DNA from: Leptodontidium sp. MPI-SDFR-AT-0119
Taxonomy: Eukaryota; Ascomycota; Leotiomycetes; Helotiales; Leptodontidiaceae
DNA: 64,000 nt
Direction of reading: 5' to 3'
NCBI GenBank assembly: GCA_020726505.1
Contig: JAHLEZ010000022.1
Coordinates: 372,001 to 436,000, forward strand
The position numbers and the translations under genes were made by a program. Under the pieces are notes generated by a model, which saw only the letters and a program-made list of their open reading frames with translations, was not told the origin of the DNA and searched no databases. Positions 46,901 to 57,674 of this stretch are shown here, piece by piece (the first letter of the stretch is position 1; every line of letters starts with the position of its first letter).

Positions 46901-47409
46901 TGTTATTGATTTATTAAAGTGTTTGTTAAATAATGAAAAGTCGATTCTAACGAGAGATTTAATTGTTTTTATAATAAATAAACCTTTTCTAAAGAATTCT
47001 AAGACTATCGAAGCATTAATTATTAATCCTTATGCTCGAAAGTACTAGAATTATATTTTCGTTACTTACTAATATTTTATTTGTAAGACTTATTAATTAA
47101 TATTAAATTAGAAGTATAGCGTTGGTTCTAGGAGGTTCCTTATCGCCGCCCCGCTTGATAAGCAAGATAGCGGGATCTATACTAGAATAGGATAGACTAT
47201 AACCAAAACAGGTATAGATCCCGTAAACCTTAACCTTAATTAAGCGAAACCACTCAAAGTCGTATTAGTCAGCATATTATTCAAATATATTTAAATATAT
47301 TTAAATCAATTTAAATTTTAATTAATTAGAATTGATTAATAAATAAAATCATTGAATAGAATTGAATAATACCTATTATTTAATTCAATTCAATTCATTT
47401 GACACACTG
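43944..47409 (-). mobile_element. hAT DNA transposon with perfect 8-bp target duplication
   Basis: 3466 bp. Ends are CAGTGTGTCAAA and its complement TTTGACACACTG. The flanking octamer CCCACGAT is identical at 43936-43943 and 47410-47417. Both ends carry subterminal ATTCAATTCAATT-type arrays. This is a textbook hAT insertion. Confidence 0.95.
44124..46841 (-). pseudogene. hAT transposase, 11 exons, a single in-frame stop
   Basis: Exons 46841-46648, 46598-46486, 46429-46204, 46146-45970, 45910-45770, 45719-45487, 45439-45314, 45251-44955 (or -44959), 44891-44684, 44631-44466, 44417-44124, each joined by GTAAG..TAG-type introns. They encode about 724 residues. In order: a BED-like zinc finger (CLVRGC with HFRTSH), SLTLDAWT and TRDNAS (catalytic Asp regions), CVAHVLNL, TRWSSTYYML, and the C-terminal hAT dimerisation block (YLQIPASSAASERFFS). 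Only one stop is found, TAA at 44298-44300 just after ERFFS, where CAA would fit. The exon 8/9 junction is in frame only with a weak GTACTT donor; the better GTAAGT four bases earlier shifts the frame. It is AT-rich but far less damaged than its neighbours. Confidence 0.85.
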
Positions 47410-47560
47410 CCCACGATTATTCTTTAAAAGACTTTAATCTTAAAGATATTTAGGAAACAGATAGTAAGAAGGAACATAAAGTTATTAATCTTATATTATA
47501 TTAATATAACTTACAGCCTACTCCGGTCTCTTCCTAACACCCCTTTAGTAATTTCTTTAC

Positions 47561-48029
47561 ACTTAAGGTTAACTGATTTAATAAGGTACGTAAATCTAAT
47601 AAAATACAATTAATAAGAGATAGTAGTCATTATAAAGAAACTGAGGTTAAACTAAATTAAATACAAGGGGTTTTTTTTATTATTATTAACCCGCCTTAAG
47701 ACTAAAATGTCATTGCCTATGTGACGGCCCTAGGACTATGAATTACTTAATAATAAGAATAAACACTTATTATAACCTCCTCATTTATATTCGTCTATAT
47801 TATACTTAAACCCTTACTTTGTCTCTAACTCCCTCTTTAAGCTAACCTCTCTTGTTTATACTAAACTTATAATAAACACTCCACTAGTTAACGCGCATAT
47901 AACGTACTATACTATCTGTAAGCTCTTAATATAAGTTATAATAACCGCCTCCTTTATTACCCCTTCCTCCTTAATATTACTTTACGCTTTCACGACTTAC
48001 ACAAATAAACTCGCGTCTCGTGACTAATT
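47561..48029. other. AT-rich relic stretch
   Basis: AT-rich sequence between the decayed gene and the transporter pseudogene. No frame can be followed. Confidence 0.4.
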
Positions 48030-49440
48030 ATTTATAAAGGTCGAATATATAGTGGCGAGGATTTTCTTCTTAAAGACATTCTAGAAGATAACGCTAGAGA
48101 TAGCGACACTGAGCGTTTACCCGAAAGCCCAGAAGAAGCTATATATAGCGCCAGCGAAAGGGAGGTTATTATTAGAGGCGGAGGCTTACGCGGCGAAGTC
48201 TTACACACTAAAGAGCATACCGAGACCGGTTTTAGTAATAATGGAGGGGAAGATCTAAGAGAGTATATTAGTTAATTAACTAAGGGAGATAAGGAGGCTT
48301 ATACTAAAAGTTATAAGAAACTATCTAATTTAGAGTAAGGGCCTATAACGACTAGTCTTAGTGATTATAAGGCCGACGACGACGGCGGCGGGCGCGACAG
48401 TAAAAGTAAAAGGGAAAATAACGACGCCGGAGGTAATAGGCGAGTAGTTTTTCGTAACCTCGAAGTAGAGGGGCATGTAATAGAGGAGCGACCAGACGAT
48501 TAGGCCTTGAGCTAGGGTCCCGATGTAGGCGACGATTGCGATGGGGCTGTTAAAGAGGGTACGGCGTATAAGTAATTCAGTAAATATATTAACGGAATAA
48601 ATAGTGAATCCGATAAGGCCGAAGACTCTAAGGATAAGTGGGACAAGAGTCCGCCATAAGGACCAGTCGTATATTATACTACCTTACAGATATTAAAATA
48701 ATACTTTAAATAGAACGTGGTTAGTAGACTGACTTATATTACTAGAATAAGACAACTTGTCGTCGTAGCCACGAAGAGGAAAGATCTAAACTAGTCGAAG
48801 GCGCGAAGTTTCGTGGAGATTAACCCTTCCTTAATATATAGCCTAAGATAAATAGGGATCCCTATAGTAGTAATTACATAGAATAGAATATTAAGCTAGA
48901 AAATCCATCGCCAGGTAGCTTTCTCCGCGAAAGCTCCACTAATGACTAGACTAATAACGAATTTAATAGCCTATTAGAGTGAAATTATAGACATATATTT
49001 ACCTCGCTCTCGTAGAGTAACTATATTAGTAATAATAATATAAGTAAGAGCGACGAGGCCCCCGCCCCTAATACCTTACACACATTTTCCCATAAGTAAT
49101 AAGGCCACATTATTAGTAACTAATGCGATAATAGTGCCTATTGTGAAAAGTAATAAGGCTACTAAGAGGACTGACTTTCGGCCGCTAATATATGAGAAGG
49201 ATACTTATAAAGGCTGAAAGACTATCGAATATCTGTAGTTATATAAGTGTTTATATTGTGAAGTAAGAGGCCGCCTCAGGCTTATAAGAGGAACGAAGTC
49301 TTAACCCAGAAAGCCTGAATAGTAGTAGTGTCTTTTAGATCTATAGCTATTGTCTTTATAGTATAGTTAGTATAATATAAGGATTATCTAAGTAGTTTCT
49401 TATAAGTAATACTACTAAGAGAATAATAGTATTAATAGTA
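48030..49440 (-). pseudogene. MFS drug:H+ antiporter-like (14-TMS) transporter pseudogene
   Basis: The minus strand reads as a fungal major-facilitator exporter from start region to C-terminus: IAIDLKDTTTIQAFWVKTSFLL, SGRKSVLLVALLLFTIGT (motif A), GIRGGGLVALTYIIITNIVT, LRERGKYMSII, GAFAEKATWRWIF, SLWRTLVPLILRVFGLIGF, LIVWSLLYYMPLYFEVTKNY, FTFTVAPAAVVVGLI, and a C-terminal WAFGQTLSVAI-like block. Stops are few and mainly TAG/TAA where Trp/Gln would be expected. Such proteins export toxins or drugs from the cell. It lies inside the transposon island, so RIP may have leaked into a normal gene, or the gene was duplicated and then mutated. Confidence 0.85.
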
Positions 49441-50043
49441 TATATAAGATTAAGGAGTACTAAGGTCCCAAACGTTCTATAGAACCTCTATCTTTTCTTG
49501 ATCGAACTAAGGTGCTCCTCCTTTTATATTTCAGAAATATTATTAATTTACATAGCTTCCAAGGAGTCTATATAAGTTTCGGCTTGCGTAAGGACTTCCT
49601 TATAAATAGAGTACTAGCGAAAGCTTTATATTTAACTTTAGCCTCGAGGGATAATATAAGAGGAAAGCACAGAAGTAGTACGCTATTAAAGAGAGGGATA
49701 CTTGTGACCGCTTATATAATTAATATAGTTGCGGTTGCTATATAATCTGGCAGAACCTTTAATTTTCACGTCATTAGACTAATTATTCCTTTATATAACG
49801 TCCGCTCGTTCGCGTGATAGTAGTACATTCTTTATAACACTCTACAAGCGACTAAAAATTCTTATCTTTTAGACTAGGACTACTTTTAGTCACTAGGGCC
49901 TATCTCGGAATATAAAGAAGTCTAAAGCTTAAAAATCAAGTCTTTAATATTAGTAACTCGCATCTAATTACTCTTGACTTTTGTTATAGTAGTCAAACTA
50001 ACCTCTAACGCTTAAGTCACTAGTGTGACCCAAGATCTGTACG
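49441..50043. other. AT-rich spacer before the copia element
   Basis: Upstream region of the transporter pseudogene. A 77-codon plus frame at 49512-49745 has no domain and lies in RIP-like sequence; not called. Confidence 0.4.
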
Positions 50044-50048
50044 CCACT

Positions 50049-50233
50049 TGTGGTGCAGAAGTGGAGTAGAGCCTTGCGATCAACGTAGGGAGAATTGAAG
50101 TGGTTGATTGTTCTCTAGAATACATGAGGAAATCAGGGGAACACGTTGTTCTCCTAAAAGCGGTATAACGTGGCAGAAACTATATCTAGCGTAGCGCGCA
50201 ACTAACCGAGCATTAGCCCGTGCCTGTACGACA
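50049..50233 (-). repeat. 3' LTR of the copia element
   Basis: 185 bp; on the plus strand TGTGGTGCAGAAGTGG to CTGTACGACA. Differs from the other LTR mainly by transition changes. Confidence 0.92.
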
Positions 50234-50639
50234 CACCCCCTAGCTAAGTGACAATAGTAAGCCACTAGTATTATAGTTAGCTACGCTAAGCGAAAGCAAA
50301 CACCAAACTAAATACTTAGGCCACAACTATTCCTGTACCACTAAGTTAGGCAAATAACCCTCCTATTTGAAGTGGCGCAGCCCCCACTTGATTCTTAATC
50401 CTGCAACCACTTTACACTATACAAATCGACTCTTTTCGATCTACTAACTAGTCAACTAATCAATAATTAATTAATCAATCAATAGATCGATTAACCGGCA
50501 CTATAGGTGTCTCACGGCGATCTACTACTGCCGTCAAGGCTGATTGTCTGTCCGCCGTTATAAGTTATTTGAATTAAATTAAGTTGATCGTCGATCTTAA
50601 AGCTATGTGTTAATTTAAGTATTACTAATTGTAGTAGGC

Positions 50640-51417
50640 GAAGAAGAAGAAGGAGGCCAAGAAGGCTCTAAAGGCTACTCCTGCTCCAAAGAGAGCTACT
50701 GCGGCTACTCCTGTTACTCGTGCTCGTGCTCCTCGTATCAAGGGAGTTGAGCGTGCGGTTGTTTGTTTGGGTTGTATTAATGGCGCCCTTTAAACTAAAA
50801 GTACTAGCGAGTGCTTTAATGTTATTAGTCGGGGTGCTCGCTGCTTTACGTGCGCCTCAGGCCACTCCTACAAGGTTACTCCCGCTGCTGCCTAGGCTCC
50901 TTTCCTGGTTTATTAGGCTGCGCTCTTGAATAACGCAGGCGAGAAGGTAAATTCCTTGGGTTGTTCTTTTTCAATGTGTGATTATTAACTTTTTTAGGAA
51001 TTGGAGCGCCTAAGAGCTCCCGTTTTTGCGGCCCTTAAAGGTCAAGTTATTACTAGTAGAGCTGCCGGTGGAGCAACTGGCTCTACTAGTCGTGCTTTGG
51101 GTGCGGCCTCGGCTGCTCTCTACGTCGATTCCTCCTCTGAATCAGAGGGTGGTGAAGAGACTCCTCTAGGAGCATCTCTGGCTTCTCCTGCTGCTCCTGC
51201 TGCAGCTGTAGGTGGAGCTGGTGGAGCTGCTGTTGCGGCCGCTGGCGTTGGTGCTGGTCTTGCTGCTTTTCGGGCTATAATAGCCGATAAGCCCCGTGGA
51301 GTTGCTCTCACACTAGAGTAAGAGGCTCAGGCTGCTCGTGTTAAGGAGCTTGTTAGAGTAATTACTAGTGCGTTAGGTGACTTGGTTCGGGAGGTTTTGG
51401 GCCTTCTAATTGAATAA
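50640..51417 (+). pseudogene. Spliced antisense gene captured within the copia element (unknown function)
   Basis: Runs opposite to the retrotransposon. Exon 1 (about 50640-50946) encodes a Lys/Ala/Pro-rich start (KKEAKKALKATPAPKRA), then GVERAVVCLGCINGAL and ARCFTCASGHSYKVTPAA, a Cys-rich possible zinc site (CxxC, C, CxxCxxxxH). A GTAAAT..TTTTAG intron (50947-50999) follows. Exon 2 (51000-51417) continues ELERLRAPVFAALKGQ, then a long Ala/Gly/Ser low-complexity region with an acidic SSSESEGGEE patch, and a helical end (RVKELVRVITSALGDLV) to TAA. Three or four TAA/TAG codons, mostly replacing Gln-like positions, interrupt it. An acceptor-like TACTAATTGTAG just before 50637 suggests another exon upstream. 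I have seen similar Cys-rich proteins in fungal genomes but cannot name the family. Confidence 0.65.
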
Positions 51418-51479
51418 GTTACTCTCTTTTGTGTGAGGCGAGGCTTGGGAACCTCTAAACAACTAAGTGTCCCCTTATA

Positions 51480-54400
51480 ATTTGCTTGCGTTGCGTTGCT
51501 TTTGCCATAAAAATAAATAACTATTAAGAGTAATTGAATCTTCTAAATGTCGTGAATTTCACCCCTGAGCTTAGTTACTCTCTAAGTAAATAAAATAACA
51601 AAAGAATTTATAAAGGAATAATAAATATATAAGAAAATACCCTTATAATAAAGGAAAAAGTAAAGAACGTGTATAAAGACTTACTTTAAAGTAAGGGATC
51701 TATAGTAAGTTACTCTAGTTAAGCACGAATATCTACTAAGTTAATAAGAGTAACAAAATTCTCAAATTTCTATCGAGAGAGGTTCTTTATAAGTCTATTA
51801 GCGGGTATATAACTCGTAAGTAAATATTCGACTAAAAAAGTGCCCTTTTAAAACTCTTAGTATAATTATATATTCTGAATATTAACGTGGCGAAGCTTAG
51901 TAAAAATGCGCTAATTTTCCTTAACGATTAATTATATCGTTTACTAATTATCGCAGAAGATCTTCTAAATTTCCCCTAACTTAAGACGTAACTCTTAAAA
52001 GAAACGCTATAAAGCCATAATCTCCTTAGCCGTGCGCTCAACGCCTAAAAGCTTAGCCTATATAGTCGAAGTGGTGACTGTATCTTATAAGGCCGCTCTT
52101 TACAAGATTAAACCTCTAAAAAGTATTATAATATAACTATTAGAAGAACGCCTAGTATCGAGATCGTCTATAAATGAAGCATCTGAAGCTATAATAAGCT
52201 AAGAGTCGCGTAGCTTATAACTATAGGTAATCGCTAAAAATCGGGTTCTAAAGAGGTAACGAATAGTCTAGTTAACTGCCACAAGGTGCTCTAAAGAGGA
52301 GTTAGTCAAGAAGTGAGAAAGTCTTGAAGCTACAAACGCAACGTCTGCGCGCAACATAATTACCGTGTAAAGTACTAAGCTAACCTTTTCTTGATACTCT
52401 TTAATTTAAATTAGAGTTACTTGCCCTTAATTCTTTAGTAGCTCAACTTAAGGTAGTAAAGTACTTAGGCAATTTCCATTTACTAAGTCAAATCGTAGAG
52501 TAACCTTTTAGATATAAGTGTCGTGTACTAAAGAAGTAGTCTTTACTTGACGATCTCTAATAACGCGAACACTTAAAAACCACTCTATTAGTTCTCCTCT
52601 AGTGAGCTCGTATGCCGTATTCAAGCCGTCGATAATAAGTTAAGCGTCTCTAAGGGCTGAAGCGTAGTGTAACACTTGAATATCGTCGACATAAAAGATA
52701 ATAAAGACCGAACGTTGCTCGTTTATGAAGATATAAGGCTCCTCCTTATAAGGGATCAACTTTAACTTTAATAAAGTCTTAGTAAAGTCTCCGTACTATA
52801 GTACTAGCGAGTCTCTGAGTCCGTAGAGCGCACGATCAACCTCTACCACTATACCGTCTTGCTTGAATCCGTCTAGTAAATAATAACGTACGCGAGTACT
52901 TGATTCGCTTCGTTTGGCGTTAATAAAGGCGTTCATAACGTTAAATTAGATCATCTCTAAATCAAATTGAGCTGCTATTGTTATAGCGGTCCTGAAAGAA
53001 TAAGTAGCTAAAGTGGCCGTATATATTAAGAGAATTAACGTTTCGGGTTATAAATCCCTTTTAATAATAACTCGCGAGCGACACCTAGTCAAATACCTTG
53101 AAGAATCGACCTTGGCGTGAAATACTTATTTTAATGGTATTAGTTATTCAGTGGCGAAGCTTTGTTTGACGACTCTCTAGTAATTGCGCGACTTTAAGTT
53201 AGTGATTTCTTTGATTACATCGGCTCGGAAGTGCTCTCCTAGAGGGTGATTCTTGAGGTCTCTCTAATTTATTAAGTCCTTTAATAATTGGGATTAGTGT
53301 ATTCGTGGGAGATTAACCGGTTGTCGAATTTCGACATTTTTGAGAATAGACGCTGAGATAATAGCGTGGACTGCGCTTAAGTCTTTCCCGTCTCTTCGCA
53401 CTAGTTCTTGACTAGGCTAGAAAGTCCCTAGAAAATTCTCTAAATACTCACGGTTGCTCGACGGGTTTAACGATTCCGTAATTAGCTCTTTAACAGTTAC
53501 TGTGTAGACGCTTCGATTTAGTTTCGTTATCTTATTACTAACTCGAGTCTTTCGACCGTCGCTAGTTGCTCGATCTTCTACCCTCTTCCTCTATAAAGGT
53601 TTGGGTAAGTTGTTATTAGTTAAGGCCAGAAGTAGTAAGTGTTACTTTATATTTGATTCTTCCCTTGAGTCTAACGAATTAAGATACTCCTTATACTCTA
53701 TTACTTGAGGCGGAGCTTCTAATTACTTAAGGCCGGCACCTTAAGTAAGTGCTCCCCGACGCTTAAGACTACGCTCTTAGTCGTATAGTCCTTAAGAGTA
53801 TATAATAACTTGTAGTATTAATTAGCGCTTAACTCTTATATCTCTCTTAAAGTTTAGTACGCCACGTAAGATATCTCTCTTAATTATACTCTAAGACACT
53901 AATTGTCTTAATTTGTCGACTTGTTTTAAGACTTAATTAGGGTGCTCGTGAGTAAGAAGTCTAGTACTCTTCTTTAGTTGTTTTACTCCTGAGTTTTTAT
54001 TAACGAGTTCTATTAATCCTGACTTTTCTAGGGGTAATATTAGTTGCTTTACCCCCGTAGTTAAAAGCTCAAGTGAAGGCTATAGTACCCTTAATATTAT
54101 AAACTCAATAGTTTCCACAGAACTTATTACTTGGCTTAGTTATTCCTTTTCCAAGGTAATACTTATTATTAATTCTAGTATGTCAAGTGCGCTTAGTCAA
54201 TTGATTATATCGGTTCTAACGTCTTAGGGTCCCTCCTCTTCTTTTAGTATTTTAGTAAGATCTCTTAATATTAAGCGCGGCTAGCCGACTACTCTCTCCA
54301 CGTTTAAAGAGCCCAAATAAAAGAGGGATTCGTTAAAAGTAATATTCCGAGTCACTATTACACGCTGTAATTGAGGTACTTAGACCCTGTATATGTTGGA

Positions 54401-57400
54401 CGAGACGTATCCTACTAAGTATTTAAGGTGCGCTCTTAAGTTAACTTTGAATACTCTCTTTTGTTGAAGAGCTTCTCAGTCCTTAATTATAGGGTAGGCT
54501 CTATAGCCGTACGCCTATATATTGCTTTAGTTAGGTCGTATATCGGTATTGAGCTTTTGAATAAGCTTAGGGTCGTAGTACCGAAAATATTGCCTAAACC
54601 AGGTATAAAAGATCTTATTTAGACTCTTAAAGCCTTTCTGAGTAGCTAGACTTATATTATAAAGAGTAATTACTGCTATAGTTACTTCCGTCTAAAGCTC
54701 CTTTAGTAGGTTTACTAAAAGGCGCATTTTAATAAACTTTTCGATGATTTCCTTACTTACACGCTCAGCTCCCCTATTAAGTTAATGTGTATACGAAGGG
54801 GTACCCTTAATATTAATATTATTCTCCGTATACCACTTTTCGTACTTAGTTAATCTATTAATTCTTATAACTAAGGTATTGTTATTTTAGCGTATTTTAC
54901 AAATCGAGAGTCTAAATTAACGTCTCGTCCACGCCTTAAACAGTTTAAGAACTCCTAGGACGGCGATTAACCCTTTGTTTTTTAAGAGTTATTTATAGAA
55001 TTTCTTATTATATTAGTCTTTAACTAATAAGAGCTAGTTGTTCTTATTAAATCTAATAGGGAAGTCGAATAAGTCTTAAGAAATGTGATAAAAAGGCCGG
55101 GTAGTTGTTCTCTCTAAAGGTCTTCGACTAACGACTTACTGTGCGCTAGTTAGAGAGCACTCTTGACACTCAATTTGAGTAGTGCCTAAGATCTCGACGT
55201 TACGCGCATTTTTGACTAAATTCTCTAACGCTTCTTTCCTTAGGTGCCCTGCCCGTAAGTGCTATAACTTAACGTCGTCTAGCCGCAGTCTCAAATATCG
55301 TCGACTTAATTAAAAGCCTTACCGGATACTCCTTTAAAGTGTAGGGAATATTAAAAAGGTATAAGTTAGGCGAGTTAAAGAGTTACGAGCAGCTACGGAA
55401 GTTAAAGAGTAGTTGAAAGGCTTATATTCAAAGAAAGTTAAGTTAAACTGTCGCTCTAATTACTTTAATATAATACTCTTCTTAGCTAATCTCACGCGTA
55501 ACGTGTAATCTAACTTATTATACTAAACTCTAGCCTATAATAAACGAGCTTCTAAAATAATATTAATATTAAATCCTTCGACGACAGCGACGTTAAAAAG
55601 CCTTAAGTCCTTAGTGTTTAGTCCGTCAGGGCCATAGAGAGTACCCTTAAAAAGATAAGTACCTCAGCCCTTAATCATAAGGCTCGACGTTCCGGCTTTA
55701 ACACTGTCGTCGTTAGTTGATTTGACAAAGGTTCTAGGCTCTAATAGAGTAACCGAATTAACTAAATGAGTGACAGCGCCGTTATTAAGTAAGGTGCTCT
55801 TTAAGAGCGGGTGTCGATTTATATTAATAGTAGCGTAGATTCCTGAGGTGGCGAGAGCCTTATCAAGTAACTCTAGACTGATTATATATATATTAATATT
55901 ACCGGGATACTTTAGTAGCTTTAAGGCTTTTGCCGAGGTTATTAGAAAAGACGAGGAGTTTTCGGAGGTTGTTCCCTTAGTAATTTCCTTTATTGCTATT
56001 TATTTCTACCCTTTTTTGCTAATTACTTGTTTAAGGTCGGGAAACTCCTTTTTAAGCTTAATTCGGGTTTCCTTGATTTCCTCCGTAGATAGTAGGTTGC
56101 GTAGTTTGTCCCTGGTTGAGCCGTCGTAGCAATATCGAAGTCTGTAACACTCGATTGCTTTGTGTTAGTGAGAGCTTACTTTGTAGGGGCAAGTGTTGAG
56201 CGAGGTATTTGGCGAAGGAGTCCTTAGTACTAGTAGTGCTTCTGGAGTATCTGATCTCCCTTTAAGTGTAGCGTATAATCTAACTGTCTTGTTTTTTCTA
56301 GTAGCTGTAAGAGACTCTTCGTTAAGCGCTGATAATTAATTAACGTATTAAAGTAACGTGTACTTGTGAATAACCTTAAGAGTATCGTTTTTAAGGACCT
56401 TAGATAGTCGTTCGCGAGCCTATTTAAGTGCGAGCTTCTCTTATACTACCTTAATAAAGTTAATAATCACTAAGGGGCCCTTAATGTCTGGAATGTCGTA
56501 TAATAGAGTATCTTAGTAAGTTAATTGTTACTCTTAAATCTATACTTTAAGATTAACTTGTCCTGTTTTAACGATTTTGAGCTTCTTTCTATATTTAGCT
56601 TAAGCTTTAGTGATGTTACTTGTTTCTGAAGGAGCGTAGTCTCTCTTTAATACCTTAAGGAGCATCTACAGAGTCTAAGATCGTAGGTCGTTTGGTTTGT
56701 CCGTTATCTTATCGAGTTACTCTTTCGCTCTTTATTTCTCTTTAATCTCATACTCTCAAATAGCACTTTGATAAATTAAAGGATTAACTGTCTCTTGAAT
56801 CCACTTATATATTGTCTTATAAGCCCGAGCCTTTTCCGACTATTGTACGTGTTTTATAATATACTCCCTTATTAAGGCAGTATATATTAGAGTAATTATA
56901 GTAACGTTAGATAGTATAAGAGGTGTTACACTTAGTTTAGGTCCCTTAAGTTCGGGTGCTTGTTAGTCTTTATCTTATTTTACTTACTCCTTAAAGTTGA
57001 AATCGAGAGCCTCCTTGTTTTATTATGCCTTTACTTAGTCGATCGTTTGTGCTTAAGGCTCGTTTTCGAGGATATTTAGAGCGATTAGTAATTCTGGATC
57101 AACTGACGTCTATACCTTGTAGAAGATATAAAAGGATTTGAAGGCTTAGTACTATAGAGTCTAGGTTTACTTGTCGTAATTAAGCGGCGTTCGATTATTA
57201 GAGGAGGAGACTAAAGTTGAGTCTGCTATAGCGAAGAGAGGGCTACTCTCTCGAGGGTTCGATAGATTTGTTAAAGAGGAGAAGAGAATATTAAGTACAG
57301 GTGCTCGATTTACCCTTTTCTAGAGAAGTTAAAGGGAAATAGCGGTGTGAACTACACTTGTTAATAAGTGGGAAGCGCCGACGTTGTTCGTCACCTACTA

Positions 57401-57480
57401 ATCCTACGTTAATAGCTCTACTTAAATCTATAGAATACAGAAGGAAGAATACTAACTTAATAGCTTCGTCACGGGGCTCA
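51480..57480 (-). pseudogene. Copia gag-pol remnant
   Basis: Minus strand, from right to left: a possible gag zinc-knuckle relic near 56150; the integrase HHCC region near 55150-55290 (HLRAGHLRKEAL, then IECQECSLTSA); the reverse transcriptase with FYVDDIQVL near 52680; and RNase H with IASDASFIDDLDTRRSS near 52145-52195. This integrase-before-RT order defines Ty1/copia. Dozens of stops and frameshifts are present, so it is inactive. Confidence 0.88.
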
Positions 57481-57484
57481 TAAC

Positions 57485-57669
57485 TGTAGTGTAGAAGTAA
57501 AGTAGAGCCTTACGATTAACGTAGGGAGAATTGAAGTAGTTGATTATTCTCTAGAATATATAAGGAAATCAGGGGAACACGTTGTTCTCCTAAAAGCGGT
57601 ATAACGTGGCAGAAACTATATCCAGCGTAGCGCGCAGCTAACCGAGCATCAGCCCGTGCCTGTACGACA
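57485..57669 (-). repeat. 5' LTR of the copia element
   Basis: 185 bp; plus strand TGTAGTGTAGAAGTAA to CTGTACGACA, followed by the CCACT duplication. Confidence 0.92.
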
Positions 57670-57674
57670 CCACT

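Larger units (their letters stand above)
43100..47560 (+). pseudogene. Decayed gene of unknown family, split by the hAT insertion
   Basis: One plus-strand frame can be followed from about 43140 (SRDLLLSYREIRDNSKYTFD) through EFNSPVRRYRAYIKAV, GKIFLNRVHFIGLRFEPYN, IVRSIQELLPLTTNLKEISL to SFESFVRYISHD at 43943. It resumes in the same frame after the hAT element and one copy of its target duplication (YSLKDFNLKDI, then HKVINLILYYINLQ) to about 47530. Roughly a dozen TAA/TAG codons of RIP type interrupt it. It looks like a genuine alpha-helical protein gene rather than a transposon, perhaps related to fungal kinase or HeLo-type proteins, but I could not identify it. Confidence 0.4.
50049..57669 (-). 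mobile_element. Ty1/copia LTR retrotransposon carrying an extra antisense gene
   Basis: Bounded by 185-bp LTRs (50049-50233 and 57485-57669) and a perfect 5-bp target duplication CCACT (50044-50048, 57670-57674). Pol reads on the minus strand, so the 5' LTR is on the right. Between the 3' end of pol and the 3' LTR lies about 1.2 kb encoding an unrelated plus-strand gene. Total length 7621 bp. Many stops in gag-pol. Confidence 0.93.

Noticed and set aside
55848..56129. 93-codon plus-strand frame within the copia element
   Set aside because: It is antisense to the gag-pol relic and lies in RIP-altered sequence with no domain; unlike 50640-51417 it has no intron or composition support.
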